This document shows, one piece after another, positions 1 through 9,503 of a stretch of DNA of 29,780 bases. The stretch's first letter is position 1, and the number at the start of each line of letters is the position of its first letter. The translations under genes were made by a program, and so were the position numbers. The DNA comes from Hypsibius dujardini. Lineage: Eukaryota; Tardigrada; Eutardigrada; Parachela; Hypsibiidae. The notes beneath the pieces are model-generated. The model was not told the origin of the DNA. It searched no databases and saw only the letters and a list, made by a program, of their open reading frames with translations. The DNA lies in assembly GCA_001579985.1 (NCBI GenBank), contig LRSR01003986.1, positions 1 to 29,780 of the forward strand, read 5' to 3'.

Positions 1-290
1 AACAATCAGGGAAAAGATTGCAGACAAAAAACCTTTGTGGCCATTCTGATTATCTCCAAGCGAGAAAATGTCTAAAGTATCAACCATTAATAAAGCTACC
101 GGTGTGTTGGGTTATATCTTCACTAAATTACGATTCCATGATTGAGGGACTTTTATCAGAGGACAGGAGCTAAACTAAAGTTTTGCGACACTATCGCGTC
201 ATCATGATAGAAAATCGACATATCTGAAACTGTTCGCACTTTGCTGACAGACCCTTTGTAGACTTGATACAATGGGACGATTCATCATGA
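1..290. other. Left edge, 3' flank of PON-A
   Basis: No coding segment is recognisable here. It lies downstream of the PON-A stop codon on the minus strand, so part of it is probably that gene's 3' untranslated region. No AATAAA was found on the minus strand close to the stop. Confidence 0.5.
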
Positions 291-3123
291 TCAGCAAATT
301 AAACACTCGCAGTACAGAAGCTTGTGCGTGGGTGTGCCGATGAGGATGCCGCCCTTATAGAAGGAAGCCACACCGGATCCGATCAAGGCGCTGCCGTTGT
401 TCGAGTAGATTTGGGAGACATCTTGGACGACGCCGGCGTACATTTTCAGCCTTAAAATCTGCAAAACATCAAAACAAATGGAATTATTAAACAATTCGTT
501 ACAAACAGGCATGTCTGAAAGACGGTTGTACGCCAGGTACATATCAATCAAATCGGTAGAAACCGCCTTGTATGACCGCGGGTGCAGGCAGACAGGCAGA
601 CATACTGTGCAGGCAGACAGGCAGACAGGCAGGTGTACTGCGCAGGCAGACAGGCAGACAGGCAGACAGGCAGATGTACTGTGGAGGCAGACAGGCAGGC
701 GTACTGTGGAGGCAGACAAGCAGACGTACTGTGTTGTAGACACGAGACAAATCGGTAGTCATCAGACAAATCAGTACAGACACAGTCACATCTGACAAGC
801 ACAAAGATACTCGTAGTAATGAGGCGATTCAATCGAAACTACTGGCATGTCTAAGCGGGAAACCACATCGGCACTCAGACAAGTATAAAGTCAGACAAAT
901 GACAAATGTCTGCTAGACATACAGTATGTCAGACTTACCAAACTAGGCGAGAGCGTGCCAACTGGAAAAGCAACCTTCAGGAATATCTTGTACCCGATGG
1001 GATGAGTGCCCACCCAGACATCACCCGAATCTGGGTCCACGTTGAGGTTGTCCACCAGAGCGCCAAGGTAGCGCGAGGAGACGTGCTCAAGCTGGCCCGG
1101 ACGTGAGATCCTGAAGGTCGAAACCTGCTTAGCGCTGCTTTCAGCTACGTACAAGAACCTACACAAAAACGACCGATATTTCATCAGTCATAAATTTCAC
1201 ATTCGTCTCCCTTCACACTGAATTGCAATTTAATCGGTCATTCGAAAAGACAAAACAGCTTTTGTATTTCTAACCGATGGTCTGGGGAAATGGCAATGCC
1301 ATTGGGTCGTCGCAGTTGCCGCATGGCAACATGTCCAGCCTTTCCGTCAAAGTAGACGACATTGTTAATCGGCAGGAAGGTGAAGTACTCTAGACGACGG
1401 ATCCAGTTGTTGCGGAAGATGTAGTCGTTGGTGGTGTAGAACGTATCGAGTCCCGTCATTACCAGATCGTTGAGTCTGCGCAAGAAGAAAAACACGCAAA
1501 GATTACAATTTAAACCGTAACTTCTTACCGGGCGAGACGGAAAAATGGGCGGCATAATGAGAGCAGAGACGAAGAGCGCTGCACTTACGAGGTGAAGCTG
1601 GCATCCTTAATTGAGCGAACATGTGTCAGCGTTCCCGCGGGAATGTTCCAGAGAAATTTCTCCACACTCTCCTCCGAGCCGGCCTCGTCGATGGCGTGCT
1701 GAATCACGTACACGAAGGTTTCTCCTGTCGAACCGAGACTTCCGCTTACAGAATTCCGCTTACAAAGTTCCGCTAACCATTTGCATTTTAAATAATCAAG
1801 TCAAATTAAAGTTTACTATAATCGTATTGGTGAACATACTCTCTGATCTGCTGAAAGAAATTATTTTCTTGGTCTTCCAGCTTTCAATATCGAGAACACG
1901 CGTTTTGGCTCATCTCTGCTAGACCGTTTCGGCCATGTTAGACCTTTCATACTGAGATGTGATTCTCCAGACAGTTATAGACTTTATTGTAAAAAAGGAT
2001 CAATTCAAGGTGCATCCGCAAAATAGCGCTGTTAATGCGGTTTAATTTGGTCGACAGAAGGACATTCAGTCACACAGACAAACAGATGGCACGAATAGTG
2101 CAGAGAAAAGCGTCCATCCTTCTCCCTCGAGGCAGTGAAAAGAAACATATGCCGCAAATGTCTACGTTCGTTTACCTAATCTGGATTAAGGAAAAGAGGG
2201 ACGCTTAACGCCCGGAAAGATATGGATCAACCAGGCTGACACGATCTAGCGTAATGACGCCCTGCCAGTTCTTCATTTTTCTCTTGTTCTAATCGGAACG
2301 AAAAGTCTTTTCGCACGTGCCTATTTAACCGAGGTCTCGTGAATAATCGACGACGGTCGCGCATGGCGCCCTCAATTGAATTCAGTCAATGCGCGACAAC
2401 GTTTTTCAGCAAGGCTTGAGGAAATCGCTTTTGGGATTTTTTCCGCTCAAAATGCATTCTGTTTTCGCCTCGCTCCTGCTTTTCGCCTCGCTCCTGCTTT
2501 TCGTCCTGGAGGTTCTTATACCGGTTCCTGTTGCGTCAATCATTATTCGGAATAAGATGACCGAAAAAATTAGCTTGCCAAACCACAATCAGGAATCCGG
2601 ATTGGCTAAATGGGTGGCTTTGCCGAAAGTGGAATTGCACTGTCACCTGGAAGGGACCTTGCGTTTCTCTACCATCCTACAGGTTTGTATGCCCGTAGTT
2701 ATGGTATTGTTGAAAAATGTTAAACTTTGCTTTGCAGGAAGCCAAGCGACACAAAATACAACTCCCATCGAACGACGAAGCGGAATTGCGAAAGTACTTT
2801 CTCGTTGAGGAAAAGGTTGACAGCTTGGCTAAATTCCTGCAGATAGTGGACCGTCAGCTGGTAATAATATCAAGGGGTGAGAAGGACTGAGGAGTTCCTG
2901 CAATCCAGCTACTAATACCGCAAATTTTGTTTAGATTATCGTGCAGGACTTTCAGACAATTGTGCGGATGGCCAGGGAAGCTGTGATTGATCGATGCATG
3001 GATGGGATAAAGTACATACTGTGCCTGCCTGCCTGTGTACCTGTCTGTGTGTCTGTCTGTGAGTCTGTGTGTGTGTGTGTGTCTGTCTGTGTCTGTGTCT
3101 GTGTCTGTGTCTGTGTGTGTGTC

Positions 3124-3163
<40 letters not shown>

Positions 3164-5615
3164 TGTGTGTCTGTCTGTGCGTCTGTGTGTCTGACGGTCT
3201 GTGTGTCTGTGTGTCTGTCTGTCTGTGTGCCTGCCTGATTTCCTGCTTACCCGCCTGGTTCTCTGTGCGTGTGTCTCTCAGTCTATTTTTCTGGTTGATG
3301 TCTCTCTATCTGCCTGTAATTTTTCTCACTGCCTGACTGTGATCTGCCTTATTTGCTTAAACTACCAGTGCTCTGTCTCTGCGATTTCTAGCTGTTGCTT
3401 CTTTCTTCTGTCGACCTGTTTTTACTCAACTGATGATATTTTCGTTCTCTTAGAGTGGTTGAGCTACGATACTCCCCTACAGGTCTGCAATCTGCGATGA
3501 AGAGCTCCAAGATTGCTGTTACGCTAGCAGAAATTCATGACGCAGTTCAATCGGGTATCAATGAAGGGGCCAAGCTCTGCCAGGCGGATGGCGTTCCCAT
3601 CTACGTTGGTCTTCTTTGTACCGGTATACTGGCAAAAGGCCAAACTGACATGAACAATACGGCAGAGTTCCTGTTGGCTAACAGGTAAGCGCTAGCATCC
3701 GATGAACCTCCGTTTTTGCCTCCGTTATAATAAGTTTCAACCCAGAGGCGACTTTATCGGCTTCGATGTTGCTGGAGCGGAAGAGAAGTTGTTGGATTAT
3801 AAGGACATCTTCGATCGTGTCCACGAAGCCGGTATCAAGATCACTATCCATGCCGGAGAACTGCGAACACCTCAGAGTGTCGCCAATATCCGGGACGCCA
3901 TTAAATCTCTACATGCAAGTATGCTCGAGAACTAATGGACATGGTGCCCCTTAATACGGACTGGAACTGCGAAACGATACCCTGACGGTAGTGTGTTCCA
4001 TTCAGGTCGGATCGGTCACGGTGTGAATGCAATCCGCGACCCTGAGGTTTACCAGCTCGTAAAAGATTCCTCCACCCATTTAGAGCTTTGCCCAATCAGC
4101 AATGTCAGGACCAACGCCGTAGACGACATTAAAACGCACCCCATAAAAAAGTACCTGGATGACTCATTCAACATTTCTATTAGCTCGGATGATCCTGCTG
4201 CGATGGACATAACCCTCAGTTGTAAGCGTTGAGATATATAATATAGTCAAAGAAACAAACAGGCATACAGACATACTGAACAACATCCAGGCAAGCAGAC
4301 AAGCATATATAAACAGATAGGCATACAGTCAGTCAGATAGGTTTACATATAGACAGATAGATGGACAGACAGACAGACAGACACACAGGCAGGCAGAGAG
4401 ACAGACAGAGAGACAGACACACACACAAAGGCAAACAGATAAACAAATAAACAGACAGATAGACAGGTAGATAGACAGACAGGGAGACAGGCAGAGAGAA
4501 AAACAGACAAACAGATGCATATGCCAGTGTGCGTAAACTAAAAAGTTTCTTCGTTAGACCAATACGGTGTGCTGCACCGGACCTTCAATTTCGGACTACC
4601 GGACTTTTTCCGTATGAACCGCGACGCATTGAGTGTCTCGTTCATCCCGATGCATTTAAAGAAACCCTTATTGGAGCAGTATTTTTCGATTGAGGCCGAG
4701 CGACGATTTTCAGCGAAGCATGAGGAGTCTGGACAATGGGCAGCTGCATGAAGGCAACACCTAATTCACTCTGCTTTACAGTACGTTTGCTTACTCTACC
4801 TGTTTCGGTCCATAAGCTGATGCCGTGCGGGTTGAGATTCCCCTGGAGAGCGAAATATTCTTTGTGCGGTGTATCTTCATTTTTAAATGATCAGTCAGAC
4901 GCATGTACATAAACATAAACCACTGACCTTGAAACCCAACAGCTGTAGTTCTTTCGCTGGCTCCGCCGACTGGTTAAAGTTAAAGGACATTAGTCGTCCC
5001 TTGACGTGACTCAAGACTGGGTTCCGCATGTAATTTAGACCCTAAAAAAATCACGAGAGATAACTACACGCAAATACATCTAAGTAATCAGTGTTCTACT
5101 TGACCAGCAGACGCTCTCTATCTGTATGTCTCTGTCTGTCTCTCTGTATGTCTGTGTCTGTCTTTCTGTATGTCCATGTCTATGTCTCTTTATCAGTCGG
5201 TTACCGATGAAAAGATGGCCATCCCGTTTGGCAGGACTTCGACATCTTCTGATCCTTGCTCTGCAAGTAGAAAACCCATACCACAGGCATCGTACAAAGC
5301 GCTTTACCTGTACTGGCAAGAACTACGGCAATGTACCTCCAATTTCTGGTGCATAAACTCCGGCAACTTCGTGGCATATTCCCGGCTGTTGGTTGTAGAT
5401 AACTTTGTGGATATCGGCAAACTTTCTAAACTCATCAGGAAATAACACAATACAGTAGCATAAGATTTTCAAATGGCTGCTGCGTATTCAGGCATTCAAA
5501 GAATTACGCGATAAATGACATGGATGTCGTTTTCAAGACGGTGAACTTACATGAATTCGTTAGCGTACCACAGGCCGAATGCGAAGAATATTCCAAAAGC
5601 TGCGAGGCGTAGCAT
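291..5615 (-). CDS. Paraoxonase/arylesterase-like protein, copy A (PON-A), with a nested gene in intron 5
   Basis: Member of the PON six-bladed beta-propeller family: calcium-dependent esterases and lactonases in vertebrates, chaperone-like MEC-6/POML proteins in nematodes. Exons in transcript order: 5551-5615, 5337-5425, 5205-5260, 4928-5041, 4800-4842, 1589-1724, 1275-1475, 939-1158, 291-458. They total 1092 nt (363 residues; human PONs have about 355). All junctions are GT..AG and in phase. The N-terminus [18 protein letters not shown] is a hydrophobic signal/anchor segment, as in PON1. Residues matching PON1 ligands and catalytic sites are present: GSED (E53, D54), NPHG (H115), IQHA (H134), SLND (N168, D169), PNG (N224), VDN (D269, N270), plus the two cysteines of the PON disulphide. 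Intron 5 (1725-4799) encloses an adenosine deaminase gene on the other strand. Exon 2 is 18 nt longer than in the other copies. The substrate cannot be told from sequence. Confidence 0.88.
577..740. repeat. Degenerate CAGACAGG-type repeat in PON-A intron 8
   Basis: Runs of CAGACAGG are interrupted by copies of a longer unit containing GTACTG (near 622, 674, 697, 723). Long open frames on both strands here come from the low-complexity repeat, not from a gene. Confidence 0.85.
1725..2388. other. Proximal part of PON-A intron 5, 5' flank of the nested deaminase
   Basis: No PON-type exon was found on the minus strand here: there is no NPHG, SED or signal segment. That is explained because these exons lie beyond the nested gene, at 4800-5615. 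The stretch should contain the promoter of the plus-strand deaminase, but I recognise no specific element. Confidence 0.5.
2452..4751 (+). CDS. Adenosine deaminase family protein, nested inside PON-A
   Basis: Zinc-dependent deaminase of the ADA/Add family (adenosine to inosine, purine salvage). Exons: 2452-2682, 2738-2860, 2935-3011, 3454-3684, 3746-3918, 4006-4221, 4558-4751, all GT..AG and in phase. Numbered from the ATG at 2557 (379 residues), the metal and catalytic motifs are HCH 28-30, HAGE 221-224, GHG 247-249 and SDDP 304-307; the CPISN motif resembles classical Add enzymes. The start is uncertain. In-frame ATGs lie at 2389, 2452 (414 residues, a strongly hydrophobic N-terminus that could be a signal peptide) and 2557 (cytosolic form). 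The gene lies wholly in intron 5 of PON-A on the opposite strand, and its stop is only 48 bp from PON-A exon 5. It has six introns of its own, so it is not a processed retrocopy. An adenine or N6-modified AMP deaminase is less likely because the motifs fit ADA better. Confidence 0.88.
2462..2497 (+). repeat. 18-bp tandem duplication in the hydrophobic leader of the deaminase
   Basis: An 18-bp unit beginning TTTTCGCCTCGC occurs twice, perfectly and in frame (2462-2479 and 2480-2497). It encodes a repeated hexapeptide of the type FASLLL, which lengthens the hydrophobic stretch after the ATG at 2452. Confidence 0.9.
3030..3300 (+). repeat. GT/TCTG microsatellite in deaminase intron 3
   Basis: Mixed (GT)n and (GTCT)n tracts fill most of the 442-bp intron 3 of the deaminase. 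Open frames rich in Cys, Val and Ser on the plus strand are repeat artefacts. Confidence 0.9.
4255..4520. repeat. CAGACAGA/AGAC repeat in deaminase intron 6 (also inside PON-A intron 5)
   Basis: A degenerate CAGACAGA tract containing ATAGACAG and GGCAGGCA variants. It is intronic for both overlapping genes. Confidence 0.88.
5118..5192. repeat. Short TCTG-type tract in PON-A intron 3
   Basis: A TCTG/TATGTCTG microsatellite ending 12 bp from PON-A exon 3. Confidence 0.8.
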
Positions 5616-6099
5616 TTTCCTTTGCAAGCTGTTAGAAACGTTTAGCGCAAACTTGAAAAGCACCCGTTAATATTGATATTAATTTAAATCTAGCACGAAA
5701 TATAGCGACAGTTTTCCGCATCCGAGTATCAGCAATGCATTTTGCACATGTCCCGGTGCGTGTGTCTGTGTCTCACAGTTGATCCACATCCACAGTTGAT
5801 CCCACAGTTGATACTACCGCACTCGGTAGTAGAAGACGAGATAGTAGGAAGTAGTAAATGCGATGAAACAGCTGATTACAAAAAGCCTCGAGGGTCGAGG
5901 GCACAGCAGATACAGTCACTGTAGAGAGCCAATCAACTCAATGGCAACGCCCTAGGCACGAAGCAGCAACCAGAGGCACATCGAGTGCATTTTACATGAG
6001 TAATAAGATTTAACTAAATCTTGAAACACGGTTGAAGACCATTTTGCTCATCACAAAGTCTTAGAAAAGATATCAACCTAAAAAAGGTTCACTCGAGTG
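5616..6099. other. Intergenic, PON-A start to PON-B stop
   Basis: About 480 bp between two minus-strand genes. It holds a short run of CCACAGTTGATC-like repeats (about 5776-5812) and no recognisable coding exon. It should contain the PON-A promoter and the 3' end of PON-B. Confidence 0.5.
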
Positions 6100-8810
6100 T
6101 CAGAGTTTCAACGCGGCGTTAAAGCTCAGCAGTTGACAATGCAAAAGCTTGTTGTCCGTCGTTCCCAACAAAATCGCTCGCTTATAAGGCACCACTACGG
6201 AGGCCCCACTCAGCACAGATCCATCGTCGGAATAGATTTCCGCCGATCCCGCGAACTTGCCATCCTTGACACCAATGCGGAGAGCCTGTGAGAACAAAAC
6301 GGCGATTTACAGGTGAACATTCATCAAGAGAAGTAGTGTGGGATGCTTCTGCAATCGCACCTGACTGGGAATCTGGTTAGCAAACCCCAACCAGTTAGCG
6401 TATCCCGCGAGACCGGAAGGGAAGGCACCGACCCACAAATCACCGGTCTCGGGATCGACATCCACGCTGTTCGGCAGCGAGCCGAGATACTTTGTGTCAA
6501 TGGGTTCCAACTTGAGGGACGAGACGATCCGGAAGGAACTGATGCGTTTCTTTGTCAATTCAGACAGGTACAGAAACCTTGAACCCAAGCGCAGACGTTT
6601 CGATATAGTAATGCACCGTTTTTGGCACTTGAGTTTGAATGATGGCTGGCATGTTGGGAAGCTTACTTCTTGTCAGGTGATACGTTAATTCCATTGGATC
6701 CGTAACGACCATTCAGCACAACCGTTCCCTGCTTCCCATCTGCAAAGGGAAGCGGTTAGTTTGAGCGTCTGTGGTCGGTGGCACCACAGACGCCGATCCC
6801 GCGTGATGAAGACAAATCAGAAAAGCAGAAGTCATACCGAAATAAACGACGTTCTGCAGCGGCACCATAAAGAAGATCATCTCCAGTTCCCGCAGAAGTT
6901 TGCTCTGCATGGTGAACGAGTTTGTGGTGTAGAATTTGTCCTTGCCAACCACGACCAGATCGTTCAGCCTAAAATTAAGTGAGGAACTAGAGAATCAGTT
7001 TTTGTAATTCGATGCCCAGGACTTCCTACCCGAGGAATTCAGAGTCACGGAACGACTTCTCCCAAGTAAGGCCCTGCCCGTCGGCATTCAGTAAAAACCG
7101 CTCAATGGTGTCCGACGGCGGTGACTGCGTGTTGGGTGCATGGTTCACCACGTAAACGTAGGTCTGGCCTGTGATGAGAAACGAGGGTGGGGGGGGGAGA
7201 GAATCACAGAGCGTCAAGTCAGTGGCCAATTGATCCCATTTCATGGCAGTTTATTTGGAATACTAAATCACTTACCGGATTCCGTGTAGACGCTGATGCC
7301 GTGCGGATTCAATGCGCCCTGTAAAACAGTGGAACATAATCGTGGCATTATGACCTGTTTATTAAGTACTTCAATGAAGCGGCCAACTTGATCCAGTTGT
7401 GATGAGTGATCCAACATTAAAAGCGATTCGTAACAGATTCTGAGATTGGTTTGGAGACTGTCTATCAAGAAGCACTGAATCGTTGCGTACCTTGAAACCA
7501 GTCAGTTTGAGCAGCTTCGCCGCCTCCTGCGGGGTGGAGAAGTCAAACGTCATCAATGCCGGGTTTCCCTGTGATCCGGTACGTGTTCGGCCCTGTAATC
7601 GATGAATCAGTTTTAGTAAGCGCCGATTCAATTCCAGCAGGCATGACGGTTGGGCAGGGTATGAGGGAAGGGTCCTGGAATGGGCCACTTGACTTTCCCG
7701 TACCCTGGAATGGGCCACCCTGGAATGGGCCACCCTAGAATGGGCCACCCTAGAATGGGCCACCCTGAAATAGGCCACCCTGGAATGGGCCACCCTGGAA
7801 TGGGCCACCCTGGAATAGGCCACCCTGGAATGGGCCACCCTGGAATGGGCCACCCTGGAATAGGCCACCCTGAAATGGGCCACCCTGGAATGGGCCACCC
7901 TGAAATGGGCCACCCTGAAATGGGCCACCCTGGAATGGGCCACCCTGGAATGACAACTTCCAGACAGGTTTTAGGTGACACCAAGATCTTAAACGACAGA
8001 GAATAATCGATAACCCCGGTGGAACGCGTATCAGATATGAAGAAAAGTTGTGAGAACATGTTTAAAAAACGAAATAATTAGACGATTAGAAAAAGCTCAC
8101 TATAGAGGGCGCCGACTACGCAGTGACTGATCTGTTTTCTATAAATTTGTGACAGAGCGCCCCCTGCCGCCCGGTGGCCCATTCCAGAACCCTTCCCTCA
8201 TACGCGACGAAACCATACCGTAGAAAGGATGGCTACACCCGAAGGGAGCACCGCAATGTCCTCCGCACCGTGTTCTAATTGAAATTGAAAAATAACACCC
8301 ATGAAAACCAACTTTGAAACAACCAATTGAGTAAGGGACAAATCAATGAATGGACCAAATATTCAACCAATCGAATGTGTATTTCGAAAACAAATCAATC
8401 AATCGAGAGATCACTCAAAAATGCAGGCAATCTGCCAGTACGGACCGTTAAGCCAATCAATTCAACAATCAATCGAAAAATCAGGGCTGTATTTCGATGA
8501 GAACCGGAGAAAACCTACCAACTCCCTTGACGAATTTACATGGTCCCGGAACATTCGTGTGAATCACCTTGTTGACGTCCAAAAATTCTCTGCAACCCAT
8601 AAAATGAGGGACGGTTGAGAGTTGTTGCCACGTCTACAAATACTGTGCATGCCTGGAGGATGTTTTCACATTTTTTTTCCCAGGTTGCAGGTTCCAATGG
8701 GATCTTCCTGCTACCTACCGGCAACCTGGTACCTACATTAGTCGCGAAGCAAAAAGCCCAGCCGCCGCAACGAAAATTCCGTAGAAGAAAAATCGCAGGA
8801 AGAAACCCAT
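6100..8810 (-). CDS. Paraoxonase/arylesterase-like protein, copy B (PON-B), with altered calcium ligands
   Basis: Exons in transcript order: 8737-8810, 8519-8589, 8219-8274, 7491-7592, 7276-7318, 7030-7168, 6838-6968, 6667-6739, 6361-6577, 6100-6285. They total 1092 nt (363 residues) in one open phase. The start MGFFLRFFFYGIFVAAAG gives the hydrophobic N-terminal segment typical of PONs. Conserved: GAED, NPHG, VNHA, LND, SNG and the C-terminal cysteine. The site equal to PON1 D269-N270 reads N266-S267 (LPNSVDVDP), whereas copies A, C and D keep DN. Relative to the other copies the seventh exon is split by an extra phase-1 intron (6740-6837) after VVYF. Exon 4 is 15 nt shorter than in C and D. 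Intron 3 carries an inverted-repeat element with a minisatellite. It could be a working protein without normal calcium-dependent hydrolysis; the frame is intact, so I do not call it a pseudogene. Confidence 0.88.
7660..8202. mobile_element. Non-autonomous element with 29-bp terminal inverted repeats in PON-B intron 3
   Basis: Positions 7660-7688 (starting TATGAGGGAAGGG) and 8174-8202 are inverted copies with one mismatch in 29. If the outermost TA is the target duplication, the element is TGAGGG..CCCTCA flanked by TA, as for Tc1/mariner-type MITEs. It has no coding capacity and contains the minisatellite at 7703-7952. A second, smaller inverted pair (about 8103-8112 and 8156-8165) sits near its right end. 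The family name is unknown. Confidence 0.65.
7703..7952. repeat. 15-bp minisatellite, about 16 units
   Basis: Tandem units of CCCTGGAATGGGCCA with variants such as TAGAATGGG and TGAAATAGG. Because 15 is a multiple of 3, all frames stay open and give false repetitive proteins. The unit matches the inner half of the flanking terminal inverted repeat. Confidence 0.95.
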
Positions 8811-9019
8811 TTTGAGCAGATACAAAGTTTAGGGATGAAAATAAGCTTCGGGAAGCGGAAAGACCAGGAAATGGGATGAGTAAGCAAAAAGCCCAAGAAG
8901 TAAAACAGCGAGCAACTGTATGAGTAAAGAACCACTCGCATTCACATGAGGAACAGAAATCTTAAATGTACGAACAGATTAGCACAGAATGCAGAACATT
9001 CCGATAAAATCCTCAAGGG

Positions 9020-9114
<95 letters not shown>

Positions 9115-9503
9115 ATCGCCCGTTCGTTCGTCCGCCTGTCTGCCGGTCTGTCCTGAGTATTTGTTTGCCTCGGTCTCTGAGCCGAAAAAATGGAGTGCTT
9201 AACAATGCGAAGTTTGTCCAAACAATGATGCTGCTTCACACTGACCATTCTAATTACTCGGAATGAGGGGTGGCACGTTGGGAGCCGATGCGAAAGGTAC
9301 GAGTCTTTTGCTGCTGCGTAAACTAGAACAAAGTTCAACTGAGTATTTTTTATAAACAAAATCGTCGAGGAATGAAGGGAGTAAGGATATATTAAAATAG
9401 TTAAAACGTAGAAAATAAGTACGGAATTAAATGCTAGTTCCATTTATACTGTCCGAATTTCAGCTCAGCGGTCCGGCCACGCTGATCCGGAGCGTTCCGA
9501 ACT
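8811..9503. other. Intergenic, PON-B start to phosphopantetheinyl transferase stop
   Basis: About 690 bp between two minus-strand genes. The main content is the GTCT microsatellite at 9021-9116. I recognise no coding exon or RNA gene. Confidence 0.5.
9021..9116. repeat. (GTCT)n microsatellite, nearly pure
   Basis: More than 20 units of GTCT with a single GTTT interruption: the purest tetranucleotide tract of this type in the window. It lies in the PON-B 5' flank. Confidence 0.97.

Noticed and set aside
291-1724. PON-A 3' half as a truncated pseudogene lacking its N-terminus
   Set aside because: The missing five exons lie at 4800-5615 beyond the nested deaminase, join in exact phase, and complete a 363-residue protein.
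3030-3300. Cys/Val/Ser-rich small proteins
   Set aside because: Translations of a GT/TCTG microsatellite within an intron; the same applies to similar frames at 9021, 15986, 18361 and 24268.
7703-7952. Possible CRISPR-like array
   Set aside because: The units are directly tandem with no unique spacers, and the host is an animal.
7371-8059. Several long open frames on both strands encoding GWPIP-, RVAHS- or GMGHP-type repeat proteins
   Set aside because: They are produced by a 15-bp minisatellite whose length is a multiple of 3, so every frame stays open. The region is an intron of PON-B.
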